DNA of 47,340 nucleotides, taken from contig CAZVUN010000006.1 of the NCBI GenBank assembly GCA_964629975.1, forward strand, positions 1-47,340, written 5' to 3'. Shown here in pieces: positions 21,382 through 30,350 of this stretch. How positions within the stretch are numbered: position 1 is the stretch's first letter; every line of letters starts with the position of its first letter. Source of the DNA: G020354085 sp964629975. GTDB lineage: Bacteria > Pseudomonadota > Gammaproteobacteria > Acidiferrobacterales > Sulfurifustaceae. The position numbers and the translations under genes are program-made. Below the pieces are notes generated by a model that was given only the letters and a program-made list of their open reading frames with translations, did not search any database and was not told the origin of the DNA.

Positions 21382-22545
21382 ATGTTCCGCATACTCACGC
21401 TCAACAACATCTCCCCGCTCGGGCTCGCGCGTCTGCCATCGGACCGGTTCCAGGTGGCGGCCGACACCAAGGAGCCGGATGCGATCCTGCTGCGCTCGTT
21501 CAAGATGCACGACATGCCGATCCCCGCAAGCCTCAAGGCCGTGGGGCGCGCCGGCGCGGGGGTCAACAATATCCCGGTCGACAAGCTCACCAAGATGGGC
21601 ATCCCGGTGTTCAACGCGCCGGGGGCCAATGCCAACGCGGTGAAGGAGCTGGTGATTGCCGGCATGTTGATCGCCTGCCGCCACATCGCGCCGGCCTGGG
21701 ACTTCGTGCGCGGCTTGAGCGGCAGCGATGCCGAGATCAGCAAGGCGGTGGAGGCGGGCAAGAAGAGCTTCGCCGGTTTCGAGCTGCCCGGGCGCACCCT
21801 CGGGGTCATCGGCCTGGGCGCGATCGGCCGGCTGGTCGCGAACGCGGCAGTGGATCTCGGCATGAAGGTCATCGGCTTCGATCCCGGGCTCACGGTCGAG
21901 GGCGCGTGGCAGCTGTCGGCTGACGCGAAGAGGGCCAACAGCGTCGATGAGCTGCTGCGCCAGGCCGACTTCGTCACCTTCCATGTGCCGCTCGTCGATG
22001 CGACGCGCAACCTGATCAATGCCGAGCGGCTGAAGAACATGAAGGACGGCGTGGTCATCCTCAATTTCGCGCGCGAAGGCATCGTCGATGACGCGGCGGT
22101 GAGTGCGGCGATCAAGGCCGGCAAGGTGTACGGCTACGTGTGCGACTTCCCGAGCAATCTGCTGAAGAACCATGCGCGCGTCGTGGCGCTGCCGCACCTC
22201 GGGGCCTCGACCGCCGAGGCCGAAGACAACTGCGCGATCATGGTGGCGCAGCAGGTGCGCGATTTCCTCGAGAACGGCAACATTCGCAACAGCGTCAACT
22301 TTCCGGATGTGGTCGCGCCGCGCGAGGCCGCGCACCGCCTGATCGTGGCCAATGCCAACGTGCCGAACATGCTCGGCCAGATCTCCGAGACCCTCGGCCA
22401 GGCGGGCCTCAACATCCACGACATGGTCAACCGCTCGCGCGGGGACTATGCCTACACCGTGGTCGATCTCGACAGCCCGGTGCCGGAAGAGGTGCGCAAG
22501 AAGGTGGCGGAAATCGAGGGCGTGTTGATGGCGCGGCTGGTCTAG
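21382..22545 (+). CDS. serA: D-3-phosphoglycerate dehydrogenase (short, ACT-domain type)
   Basis: A 387-residue NAD-dependent dehydrogenase for the first step of serine synthesis. It has the Rossmann motif GLGAIG at 144-149, catalytic Arg in NFAREGIVDD and His in LPHLGAST, and a C-terminal ACT domain (about 310-387). The usual catalytic Glu (in FPxEP of long forms) is replaced in CDFPSNLL, which as I recall is common in this short subfamily. It follows serC by six bases, so the first two steps of the pathway are adjacent. Confidence 0.92.
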   Translation: MFRILTLNNISPLGLARLPSDRFQVAADTKEPDAILLRSFKMHDMPIPASLKAVGRAGAGVNNIPVDKLTKMGIPVFNAPGANANAVKELVIAGMLIACRHIAPAWDFVRGLSGSDAEISKAVEAGKKSFAGFELPGRTLGVIGLGAIGRLVANAAVDLGMKVIGFDPGLTVEGAWQLSADAKRANSVDELLRQADFVTFHVPLVDATRNLINAERLKNMKDGVVILNFAREGIVDDAAVSAAIKAGKVYGYVCDFPSNLLKNHARVVALPHLGASTAEAEDNCAIMVAQQVRDFLENGNIRNSVNFPDVVAPREAAHRLIVANANVPNMLGQISETLGQAGLNIHDMVNRSRGDYAYTVVDLDSPVPEEVRKKVAEIEGVLMARLV

Positions 22546-22548
22546 CCG

Positions 22549-23652
22549 ATGGGCAGACGTCGGCCAGCCGCCGGGGGGGAGGCGCGCATCAAGGCACTGC
22601 GCGCGAGGATCGACGCGCTCGACGTGCGCATCCAGGCGCTCATCAGCGCGCGTGCCAGGCTGGCGCAGGACATCGCCAAGACCAAGCAGGCCGAGGGCAG
22701 CACCAACTTCTACCGGCCGGAGCGCGAGGCCGAGGTGCTGCGCGCGGCGCTCGCGCGCAACCGCGGCCCGCTCAGCGACGAGACCATCGCGCGGCTGTTC
22801 CGCGAGATCATGTCGGCGTGCCTGGCGCTCGAGTCCGGGCTCAAGATCGCGTTCCTCGGCCCGGAGGGGACGTTCACGCAGGAGGCCGCCTTCAAGCACT
22901 TCGGTCACGCCGTGCAAACGCGCCCGCTGGCGGCGATCGACGAGGTGTTCCGCGAGGTCGAATCCGGGGCGGCGGATTTCGGCGTAGTGCCGGTCGAGAA
23001 CTCGACCGAAGGCGTCATCAATCACACGCTCGACATGTTCCTGCTCTCGCCGCTCAAGATCTGCGGCGAGGTGGAGCTGCGTATTCATCACCATCTGCTC
23101 GGCAAGACCGCCGACCGGCGGGTGCTGCGGCGCATCGTGTCGCACCAGCAGTCGCTGGCACAGTGCCGTGAGTGGCTGGACAGCAACCTGCCGGGGCTCG
23201 AACGCGTGGCGGTGTCGAGCAACGCCGAGGCCGCGCGCCTGGCGGCGGGCGATGCGCATACGGGGGCGATCGCCGGGGAATCGGCGGCGCGCATCTACGG
23301 CCTGCAGCCGCTCGCCAGCAACATCGAGGACAATCCCGACAACACCACGCGCTTCCTCGTGATCGGGCGCATGGAGGCGAAGCCGAGCGGGCACGACAAG
23401 ACCACGCTGCTGGTCTCGGGCAAGAACCGTCCCGGTGCGCTGCATCGGCTGCTGGCACCGCTCGCGCGCCACGGCATCAACATGACGCGCATCGAATCGC
23501 GGCCGTCGCGCCGCTCGCGCTGGGAGTACGTGTTCTTCGTGGACGTCGACGGCCACGCCAAGGACCGCAAGCTCGCCAAGGCGCTCGCCGAGCTCGAGCG
23601 CGAGGCGGCGTTCGTGCGGCTGCTCGGGTCCTATCCGCGGGCGGTGGTGTGA
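22549..23652 (+). CDS. pheA: chorismate mutase / prephenate dehydratase (P-protein)
   Basis: A 367-residue bifunctional enzyme of phenylalanine synthesis. The chorismate mutase helices span residues about 12-95 (RIDALDVRIQALISARA). Prephenate dehydratase spans about 98-275 (FLGPEGTFTQEAA, VVPVENSTEGVI, with TTRFLVIG at the end). The ACT regulatory domain has GALHRLLAPLARHGINMTRI and ESRPSRRS for phenylalanine feedback. The start is three bases after serA. Confidence 0.96.
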   Translation: MGRRRPAAGGEARIKALRARIDALDVRIQALISARARLAQDIAKTKQAEGSTNFYRPEREAEVLRAALARNRGPLSDETIARLFREIMSACLALESGLKIAFLGPEGTFTQEAAFKHFGHAVQTRPLAAIDEVFREVESGAADFGVVPVENSTEGVINHTLDMFLLSPLKICGEVELRIHHHLLGKTADRRVLRRIVSHQQSLAQCREWLDSNLPGLERVAVSSNAEAARLAAGDAHTGAIAGESAARIYGLQPLASNIEDNPDNTTRFLVIGRMEAKPSGHDKTTLLVSGKNRPGALHRLLAPLARHGINMTRIESRPSRRSRWEYVFFVDVDGHAKDRKLAKALAELEREAAFVRLLGSYPRAVV

Positions 23653-24758
23653 TGCACTGCGACATCGCGGCCCTGGCGGCACCCGGCGTGCGCGGGCTGC
23701 AACCGTACCAGCCGGGCAAGCCAATCGAGGAGCTCGAGCGCGAGTACGGCGTGCACGACGTCATCAAGCTCGCGAGCAACGAAAATCCGCTCGGTGCAAG
23801 CCCGCGGGCGCTCGAGGCCGCGCGCGCGGCGCTGGCGGACGTCTCGCGCTATCCGGATGGCAGCGGGTTTGCGCTGCGCTCGCGACTCGCGCACCGCCAC
23901 GGCGTCGACATCGCCCAGGTCACGCTCGGCAACGGCTCGAACGACGTGCTCGAGTGCGTGGCGCGTGCCTTCGTGACTCCCGACAACGAGGTGGTGTTTT
24001 CCGAGCATGCCTTCGCCGTCTACCCGATCGTCACGCATGCGCTCGGGGCACGCGCGGTGGTGACCCGGGCCCAGGCCTGGGGCCATGACCTCGCGGCGAT
24101 GCGCGCGGCCATCACGGCGCGCACGCGCGTGGTGTTCATTGCCAACCCCAACAACCCGACGGGCACCTGGCTGCGCGCCGCCGAGCTCGAGGCGTTCGTG
24201 CGCGACGTGCCGGGGCATGTGCTGGTGGTGGTGGACGAGGCCTATTTCGAGTACGTGCGCGAGCGCGACTACCCCGACGCGTCTGCCTGGCTCGGGCGCT
24301 ATCCCAATCTGATCGTCACGCGCACGTTTTCCAAGGCCTATGGCCTCGCCGGGTTGCGCGTGGGCTATGGGCTGTCGAGCGCGGCCGTGGCCGACATGCT
24401 CAACCGCGTGCGCCAGCCGTTCAACGTCAACAGCATTGCGCTCGCCGCCGCCAGCGCCGCACTCGAGGACGCAGCGCATCTGGCGCGCAGCGTCGAGGTC
24501 AATGCCGCGGGGTTGCACCAGCTGGCCGAGGGCTGCCGGCGGCTGGCACTCGGTTTCATCCCGTCGGTCGGCAACTTCCTGTGCATCGATCTTGGGCGCG
24601 CGGCAGCACCGGTCTACGAGGCGCTGCTGCGTGCCGGTGTGATCGTGCGCCCGGTCGCCGGCTACGGCATGCCCAATCACCTGCGCGTCACGGTCGGCAC
24701 GGCGCCGCAGAACGAGCGCTTCCTGCAGGCGCTCGCACGGATCGTGTCGGCGGGGTGA
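23652..24758 (+). CDS. hisC: histidinol-phosphate / aromatic aminotransferase
   Basis: A 368-residue PLP aminotransferase. It has KLASNENPLGASPRA, PNNPTGTW, VVDEAYFEY and the PLP lysine in TRTFSKAYGLAGLRVGYG. Its place between pheA and tyrA suggests that it also transaminates aromatic keto acids (HisC2-like), while the family reaction is histidinol-phosphate with 2-oxoglutarate. ATG 23652 overlaps the pheA stop by one base (TGATG). Confidence 0.93.
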   Translation: MHCDIAALAAPGVRGLQPYQPGKPIEELEREYGVHDVIKLASNENPLGASPRALEAARAALADVSRYPDGSGFALRSRLAHRHGVDIAQVTLGNGSNDVLECVARAFVTPDNEVVFSEHAFAVYPIVTHALGARAVVTRAQAWGHDLAAMRAAITARTRVVFIANPNNPTGTWLRAAELEAFVRDVPGHVLVVVDEAYFEYVRERDYPDASAWLGRYPNLIVTRTFSKAYGLAGLRVGYGLSSAAVADMLNRVRQPFNVNSIALAAASAALEDAAHLARSVEVNAAGLHQLAEGCRRLALGFIPSVGNFLCIDLGRAAAPVYEALLRAGVIVRPVAGYGMPNHLRVTVGTAPQNERFLQALARIVSAG

Positions 24759-24776
24759 GACGGCGAGGCTGGCCGC

Positions 24777-25664
24777 GTGAGCACCGAGCGACTGATCGAG
24801 CGACTGGCCATCGTCGGCGTGGGCCTGATCGGCGGTTCACTGGCGCGCGACCTGCGCGCGGCCGGCGCAGTCGGCGAGATCGTCGGTTACGGTCGGGGGC
24901 TCGCCAACCTGCAGCGCGCCGTCGAACTCGGCGTCATCGACGAGGCGGCGGTGTCGGTCGCCGATGCGGTGCGCGCCGCCGACATGGTGGTGCTGGCGGT
25001 CCCGGTCGGCAGCATCGAAGCGCTGTTGCGCGAGATCGCGCCGGCGCTGACCGCGCAGTCCACCGTGACCGACGTGGGCAGCGTCAAGGGCAGCGTGGTG
25101 AGCGCGGCGCGCGCGGCGCTCACCACGCACTTTGCGCAATTCGTTCCCGCGCATCCGATCGCCGGCACCGAGCGTTCCGGGGTGGAGGCGTCCATGACCG
25201 GCCTGTTCCGCGGCCGGCGCGTGATACTCACCCCGGAGCCGGACACCGACGGCGCGGCGGTCGAGCGCGTGCACGCGATGTGGCGCCTGACCGGCGCGCA
25301 GATCGTGGCCATGTCGGCGGCGGAGCACGATCGGGTGCTCGCCGCGAGCAGCCACCTGCCACACGTGCTGGCCTATGCGCTGGTCGACATGTTGGTGCGC
25401 ATGGACGATCACCGTCAGATCTTCGAGTGTGCCGCGGGCGGGTTTCGCGATTTCACGCGCATCGCCTCGAGCGATCCGGTCATGTGGCGCGACATCTGCC
25501 TGGCCAATCGCGATGCGATCGCCGCCATCTTGCGCCAGTACCAGGGCGATCTGGGGGCGCTGATCACGGCGATCGAGGACGGCGACGGTCGCTGGCTGGA
25601 GGAGACGTTCGCGCGCGCCAAGCACGCGCGCGATGCGTTGCTGAGCAACAATGGCAGGCAGTAA
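24777..25664 (+). CDS. tyrA: prephenate/arogenate dehydrogenase
   Basis: A 295-residue NAD(P)-dependent dehydrogenase of tyrosine synthesis. It has the Rossmann motif GVGLIGGSLARDLR at the N-terminus, TDVGSVKGSVV, HPIAGTERSGV and SSHLPHVLAYAL with the catalytic His. It is a stand-alone TyrA, whereas Pseudomonas has a TyrA-AroA fusion at this site. The start is GTG 24777. Confidence 0.93.
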   Translation: MSTERLIERLAIVGVGLIGGSLARDLRAAGAVGEIVGYGRGLANLQRAVELGVIDEAAVSVADAVRAADMVVLAVPVGSIEALLREIAPALTAQSTVTDVGSVKGSVVSAARAALTTHFAQFVPAHPIAGTERSGVEASMTGLFRGRRVILTPEPDTDGAAVERVHAMWRLTGAQIVAMSAAEHDRVLAASSHLPHVLAYALVDMLVRMDDHRQIFECAAGGFRDFTRIASSDPVMWRDICLANRDAIAAILRQYQGDLGALITAIEDGDGRWLEETFARAKHARDALLSNNGRQ

Positions 25665-25670
25665 CCCGAC

Positions 25671-27002
25671 ATGACCGGCGAATCCGCGACGCAGCGCATC
25701 GACTATCTGGTGCAACCGGGCGGGCGGTTGCGCGGGCGCCTGCGCGTGCCGGGCGACAAGTCCATCTCGCATCGCGCGGTCATGCTCGGGGCGCTCGCCG
25801 AGGGCACGACCCGCGTCACCGGACTGCTCGAGGGCGAGGACGTGCTGTGCACGCTCGGCGCCTTTCGCGCCATGGGTGTGCGCGCCGACGGCCCGCAGGC
25901 GGGCCGCCTCACGCTGCACGGCGTCGGCCTGCACGGCCTGCGCGCGCCGCGGCACCCGCTCGACATGGGCAATTCGGGCACCGCCATGCGCCTCATGGCC
26001 GGCATCCTTGCCGGCCAGCCGTTCGACACGGAACTCTACGGCGATGCCTCGCTGAGCCGCCGGCCGATGGACCGTGTGGCCGAACCGCTGCGGCTGATGG
26101 GGGCGTCGATCGCGACCGCCGAGGGCGGGCGGCCGCCGCTGCGCATCACCGGGGGGCGGGTGCTGCACGGCATCGACTACCGGCTGCCGGTGGCGAGCGC
26201 GCAGGTCAAGTCGGCGCTGCTCCTGGCAGGGCTCTATGCACAGGGTGAAACGCGCATCACCGAGCCGGCACCGACGCGCGATCACACCGAGCGCATGCTG
26301 CGCGGGCTCGGTTACGCAGTGCGCGTGGACGGTCCGGTCGTCAGCCTGGTGGGCGGCGGCCGGCTGCACGCCTGCGACATCGACGTGCCAGCGGACATTT
26401 CATCGGCGGCGTTCTTCCTGGTGGGCGCCAGCATCGCCGCGGGGTCAGACCTGACGCTCGAGCACGTCGGCATCAATCCGACACGCATCGGCGTGCTCAA
26501 CATTCTGCGGCTGATGGGCGCCGACATCGAGTTGTGCAACCCGCGCGAGGTCGGCGGGGAGCCGGTGGCGGACCTGCGCGTGCGCACGGCAGCCCTGCAC
26601 GGCATTGACATCCCCGCGGACCAGGTGCCGCTGGCGATCGATGAATTTCCGGCGCTGTTCATTGCCGCCGCGTGTGCCGAGGGCCGGACGGTACTCGCCG
26701 GGGCGCACGAGCTGCGCGTCAAGGAATCCGACCGCATCGCCGTCATGGCGCAGGGGCTCACGCGCCTCGGCGTGCGGCTCGAGGAAACGCCCGACGGCAT
26801 CGTGATCGAGGGCGGGGCGCTTGGTGGGGGCGAGGTCGAAAGCCATGGCGATCATCGCATCAGCATGAGTTTCGCCATCGCCGGTTTGCGCGCCGCGGGT
26901 CCGATCCGGGTGCGCGACTGCAAGAACGTCGCTACCTCCTTCCCCGGTTTCCCCGACCTGGCCCGGCAGGCGGGGTTGGCGCTGTCCGTCGTGCGCCCGT
27001 GA
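25671..27002 (+). CDS. aroA: 3-phosphoshikimate 1-carboxyvinyltransferase (EPSP synthase)
   Basis: A 443-residue shikimate-pathway enzyme that joins shikimate-3-phosphate and phosphoenolpyruvate. It has GDKSISHRAVMLGAL, MGNSGTAMRLMAG, GDASLSRRPM, DEFPALFIAAA with the catalytic Asp, and RVKESDRI. The SLSRRPM form resembles the non-enterobacterial (class II-like) branch. It lies six bases after tyrA. Confidence 0.96.
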   Translation: MTGESATQRIDYLVQPGGRLRGRLRVPGDKSISHRAVMLGALAEGTTRVTGLLEGEDVLCTLGAFRAMGVRADGPQAGRLTLHGVGLHGLRAPRHPLDMGNSGTAMRLMAGILAGQPFDTELYGDASLSRRPMDRVAEPLRLMGASIATAEGGRPPLRITGGRVLHGIDYRLPVASAQVKSALLLAGLYAQGETRITEPAPTRDHTERMLRGLGYAVRVDGPVVSLVGGGRLHACDIDVPADISSAAFFLVGASIAAGSDLTLEHVGINPTRIGVLNILRLMGADIELCNPREVGGEPVADLRVRTAALHGIDIPADQVPLAIDEFPALFIAAACAEGRTVLAGAHELRVKESDRIAVMAQGLTRLGVRLEETPDGIVIEGGALGGGEVESHGDHRISMSFAIAGLRAAGPIRVRDCKNVATSFPGFPDLARQAGLALSVVRP

Positions 27003-27694
27003 CTGCGCGCGTGCCGGTACTCACCCTGGACGGCCCCAGCGGGTCGGGCAAGGGGACCGTCGGACTGATCCTGGCGCGCCGGCTCGGCTGGCACTTTCTC
27101 GACAGCGGGGCACTCTATCGCGTCCTGGGCGTGGCGGCGCTACGCACCGGCCAGGACATTGAAGACAGCAATGCCATGGCGGCGCTCGCGCGTTCCATGG
27201 CGGTCGAGTTTGCCACGGATGCGAGCGGCGTACGGGTATTGCTCGACGGCCGTGACGTGGGAGACGCCCTGCGCACCGAGGACGCCGGCCGCCGCGCCTC
27301 GATCCTGGCGGCGCAACCGTTGGTGCGAACGGCATTGCTCGATACGCAGCGCGCCTTCCGCCGGCCGCCGGGACTGGTGGCGGACGGGCGCGATATGGGC
27401 ACGACCGTGTTTCCGGATGCAATACTTAAGGTATTCGTGACCGCCAGCCCCGAGGCCCGGGCCGAGCGTCGATATAAACAGTTGAAGGACAAGGGCTTCG
27501 GTGTTACCCTTCCGCGGCTTTTGGACGAGATCCGCGAGCGGGACGCGCGCGATGCCGGTCGGTCGGCATCACCGCTTCGACCTGCAGAGGACGCTTACTC
27601 CCTCGATACCACGTCCCTCAGCATCCCCGAGGTGGTCGAACGTATTGCTGACCTATTGCGGGAGCGGGGCATTGACGTCGGTGCAACGGGCTAG
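26999..27694 (+). CDS. cmk: cytidylate kinase
   Basis: A 231-residue CMP/dCMP kinase. It has the P-loop GPSGSGKGT near residue 10, DSGALYR and DGRDMGTTVFP, all typical. GTG 26999 overlaps the aroA stop by four bases (GTGA), so translation is probably coupled. The order aroA-cmk-rpsA-ihfB is widespread in gammaproteobacteria. Confidence 0.94.
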   Translation: MTARVPVLTLDGPSGSGKGTVGLILARRLGWHFLDSGALYRVLGVAALRTGQDIEDSNAMAALARSMAVEFATDASGVRVLLDGRDVGDALRTEDAGRRASILAAQPLVRTALLDTQRAFRRPPGLVADGRDMGTTVFPDAILKVFVTASPEARAERRYKQLKDKGFGVTLPRLLDEIRERDARDAGRSASPLRPAEDAYSLDTTSLSIPEVVERIADLLRERGIDVGATG

Positions 27695-27770
27695 GCGTAC
27701 GGATTTTGATTTTGCAACGTGCAAGCGGTCGTGTCGGTGATCGGCAGCAGGCTGGTCGGCGGCGCGTTCC

Positions 27771-27791
27771 GGCTTAACTAACCTTTGACCT
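27771..27791 (+). promoter_or_regulatory. rpsA translation start region without a Shine-Dalgarno sequence
   Basis: The 21 bases before ATG 27792 are pyrimidine- and A-rich, with no purine run that could pair with the 16S rRNA tail. E. coli rpsA likewise lacks a canonical Shine-Dalgarno sequence, and its leader is the site of S1 autoregulation. The parallel here is inference. Confidence 0.4.
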
Positions 27792-29480
27792 ATGACTGAA
27801 AGTTTCGCCCAGCTGTTCGAAGAGAGCCTCAACAAAGCCCGCTTCTTCAAGGCCGGCGACCTCGTTACCGGCGAGGTCGTGCAAGTCGATGATGATTTCG
27901 TGATCGTCAATGCCGGCCTCAAGTCGGAAGGCATGATTCCCGCCGACGAGTTCCGTGACGCCCAAGGCGGACTGTCCGTCAAGGTTGGCGACCAGGTCGA
28001 GGTGGTGCTGGAGTATTTCGAGGATGGACGCGGCGAAACCAGGCTGTCGCGCGAAAAGGCGCAGCGCGTCAAGGCGTGGGATGATCTCGAGAAGGCCTTC
28101 GAGAACCAGTCGATCGTGACTGGCGTGCTGACCGGCAAGGTCAAGGGCGGGTTCACCGTCTCGGTGAACGGCGTGCGCGCCTTTCTGCCGAGCTCGCTCG
28201 TGGATGTGCGCCCGGTGCGCGACCCGAGCTACCTCGAAGGCAAGGAACTCGAATTCAAGGTCATCAAGATCGACAAGAAGCGCAGCAACGTGGTGGTATC
28301 GCGCCGCGCCGTTGTCGAGAAGGAAATGTCGGCCGAACGCCAGGCGTTCCTGTCGAGCCTCGAAGAGGGCCAGGTCGTCAAGGGTGTGGTCAAGAACCTC
28401 ACCGACTACGGCGCGTTCGTCGATCTCGGCGGCATCGACGGCCTGCTGCACATCACCGATCTCGCGTGGAAGCGCGTCAAGCACCCCAGCGAGGTTCTCA
28501 AGGTGGGCGACGAGATCGAGGCCAAGGTGCTGCGCTACGACCGCGAGCGCAACCGCGTGTCGCTCGGCTTGAAGCAGCTCGGTGACGACCCCTGGGTCGA
28601 CATCAGCCGCCGCTATCCGGAAGGCACCCGTCTGTTCGGCAAGGTCACCAACATCACCGACTACGGCGCGTTCGTCGAGGTCGAGCCGGGCGTCGAGGGC
28701 CTGGTGCACGTCTCGGAGATGGACTGGACCAACAAGAACATCCATCCGACCAAGGTCGTGCAGCTCGGTGACGAGGTCGAGGTCATGGTGCTCGATATCG
28801 ACACCGAACGGCGCCGCATCTCGCTCGGCATGAAGCAGTGCAAGCCGAATCCCTGGGAGGAGTTCGCCGCCAACCACAACAAGGGCGACAAGGTGCGCGG
28901 CAAGATCAAGTCGATCACCGACTTCGGCGTGTTCGTCGGGCTGGAAGGCGGCATCGACGGTCTCATCCACCTCTCCGACCTGTCCTGGCAGCGGCCGGGG
29001 GAAGAGGCGGTGCGCGACTACAAGAAAGGTGACGAGATCGAGGCCGTCATCCTCGCCATCGATCCGGAGCGCGAGCGCATCTCGCTCGGCATCAAGCAGC
29101 TCGAGGGCGACCCGTTCACGACCTTTGTCGGCAGCCATGGCAAGGGCTCGGTCGTGAAGGGCACGGTCGTGAGCGTCGAGGCCAAGGGTGCCGTGGTGCG
29201 GCTGGCCCCGGACGTGGAAGGCTACCTGCGCGCTACCGAAATCGCGCGCGATCGCATCGAGGATGCGCGTTCGGTGCTGAAGGAAGGCGACGAGGTCGAG
29301 GCCAAGATCACCACCATCGATCGCAAGAACCGCAAGCTGTCGCTGTCGATCCGCGCCAAGGACATGGAAGAGGAGAACGAGGCCGTGCAGGAGTACGCAC
29401 GCAAGGCCAGCACCGGGACCTCGACGCTGGGCGACAAGCTGAAGGAGAAGCTCGGCGGCGGCCAGGATTCTTCAGACTAG
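27792..29480 (+). CDS. rpsA: 30S ribosomal protein S1
   Basis: A 562-residue S1 with six S1 RNA-binding repeats, the usual gammaproteobacterial form. Repeats three to five show TDYGAFV or TDFGVFV followed by GLLHITDL, GLVHVSEM or GLIHLSDL. S1 recruits mRNAs with weak ribosome-binding sites to the 30S subunit. The start at 27792 is supported by MTESFAQLFEESL, the conserved N-terminus. Confidence 0.98.
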   Translation: MTESFAQLFEESLNKARFFKAGDLVTGEVVQVDDDFVIVNAGLKSEGMIPADEFRDAQGGLSVKVGDQVEVVLEYFEDGRGETRLSREKAQRVKAWDDLEKAFENQSIVTGVLTGKVKGGFTVSVNGVRAFLPSSLVDVRPVRDPSYLEGKELEFKVIKIDKKRSNVVVSRRAVVEKEMSAERQAFLSSLEEGQVVKGVVKNLTDYGAFVDLGGIDGLLHITDLAWKRVKHPSEVLKVGDEIEAKVLRYDRERNRVSLGLKQLGDDPWVDISRRYPEGTRLFGKVTNITDYGAFVEVEPGVEGLVHVSEMDWTNKNIHPTKVVQLGDEVEVMVLDIDTERRRISLGMKQCKPNPWEEFAANHNKGDKVRGKIKSITDFGVFVGLEGGIDGLIHLSDLSWQRPGEEAVRDYKKGDEIEAVILAIDPERERISLGIKQLEGDPFTTFVGSHGKGSVVKGTVVSVEAKGAVVRLAPDVEGYLRATEIARDRIEDARSVLKEGDEVEAKITTIDRKNRKLSLSIRAKDMEEENEAVQEYARKASTGTSTLGDKLKEKLGGGQDSSD

Positions 29481-29483
29481 CGC

Positions 29484-29512
29484 TTGCAGTGCGTCAACTT
29501 ATTTTCTATAGG
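29484..29512 (+). promoter_or_regulatory. possible ihfB promoter
   Basis: TTGCAG (29484-29489), a 17-base spacer and TATAGG (29507-29512) lie in the rpsA-ihfB gap, 12 bases before the start codon. An internal ihfB promoter is known in E. coli. The match here is moderate. Confidence 0.35.
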
Positions 29513-29523
29513 TAGAAGGTAAG

Positions 29524-29862
29524 ATGACGAAGTCTGAGCTGATCGCGCAGCTGTCTGCCCGGCAACCCCAGCTGCAACCGCGCGACGTCGAGCTCGCGGT
29601 GAAGGAGCTGCTGGAGCAGATGTCGGCCGCGCTCGCGGCCGGCGAGCGCATCGAGGTGCGCGGTTTCGGCAGTTTCTCGCTGCACTACCGACCGCCGCGT
29701 GTCGGCCGCAATCCCAAGACCGGCACCGCCGTGCACGTTCCCGACAAGTTTGTTCCGCACTTCAAGCCGGGAAAGGAGCTGCGCGAGCGTGTCAACCACA
29801 GTGGCGCCGGTCCCATCCGCAGCAACGACAGCGATAACGACGCCGACAGCGGCGACAACTGA
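29524..29862 (+). CDS. ihfB: integration host factor subunit beta
   Basis: A 112-residue HU/IHF-family DNA-bending protein. It has the N-terminal MTKSELIAQLSARQP and the DNA-intercalating arm GRNPKTGTAVHVPDK with its conserved Pro. About 18 extra acidic, polar residues (SNDSDNDADSGDN) extend past the core compared with the 94-residue E. coli protein. AGAAGG is well placed before ATG 29524. It pairs with IhfA, which is not in the window. Confidence 0.93.
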   Translation: MTKSELIAQLSARQPQLQPRDVELAVKELLEQMSAALAAGERIEVRGFGSFSLHYRPPRVGRNPKTGTAVHVPDKFVPHFKPGKELRERVNHSGAGPIRSNDSDNDADSGDN

Positions 29863-30005
29863 CGCGCGGCGCCGGTCCGCAGGGCCGGTGGCGCGCTACT
29901 GCTGCCGTGCCGATCGCGCCCGGGCAAGGGCGATCCCGCCTTCCGATCATCACTGCGGGTGCTGCGTAACGCTCCGCACGTGACAGAAACGATCGGCGTT
30001 TGCGC

Positions 30006-30011
30006 TATGCT
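30006..30011 (+). promoter_or_regulatory. possible -10 element (TATGCT) for lapA-lapB
   Basis: TATGCT lies 42 bases before GTG 30054 in the 191-base ihfB-lapA gap. GTGACA at 29980-29985 is a possible -35, but the 20-base spacer is too long. An imperfect GC-rich inverted repeat near 29864-29896 follows ihfB without a T run, so termination there is doubtful. Confidence 0.25.
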
Positions 30012-30053
30012 ATGCACACTCGCGACGCAGCTGCGCGCCGCACGGGAGGACTT

Positions 30054-30350
30054 GTGAAGCGCCTTCTCTACGTAGTGATCGGCGTGCTGGCGGCATTTGC
30101 CGGCATCACCTTTGCGATCCAGAATCGTCAGCCGATCGACATCGCCTATTACTTCGGGCTGCACTGGAGCGGACCGCTGTCGCTGGCGCTGCTCGCGACC
30201 TTCACCGCCGGCGTGGTGGTGGGCTACGTGGTGAGCCTGCGCACCGTGGTGCGCATGCAGCGGCAGCTGGCGCGCGCCCGCAAGGAGATCCACCAAATCG
30301 AGCAGGAGGTCGTCAACCTGCGGTCGTTGCCCATCAAAGATGTCATTTAA
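30054..30350 (+). CDS. lapA: lipopolysaccharide assembly protein LapA
   Basis: A 98-residue inner-membrane protein of the LapA (DUF1049) family. It has two membrane segments (RLLYVVIGVLAAFAGITFAI and LALLATFTAGVVVGYVVSL) followed by a cytoplasmic coiled coil. GTG 30054 follows a strong GGGAGGA. The frame further upstream (from 30000) has no family sequence. It works with LapB in regulating LPS synthesis and is coupled to it by an 11-base overlap. Confidence 0.9.
   Translation: MKRLLYVVIGVLAAFAGITFAIQNRQPIDIAYYFGLHWSGPLSLALLATFTAGVVVGYVVSLRTVVRMQRQLARARKEIHQIEQEVVNLRSLPIKDVI

Noticed and set aside
22081..22200. SerA with a missing catalytic Glu as an inactive enzyme
   Set aside because: The replacement (CDFPSNLL) is, as I recall, common in the short SerA subfamily, while Arg and His are kept.
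20809..23724. A 971-codon open frame on the minus strand opposite serC, serA and pheA
   Set aside because: It has shadow composition (His/Arg/Asp/Ala-rich, low in hydrophobic blocks) and lies across three clear genes. GC-rich DNA routinely leaves such frames open.
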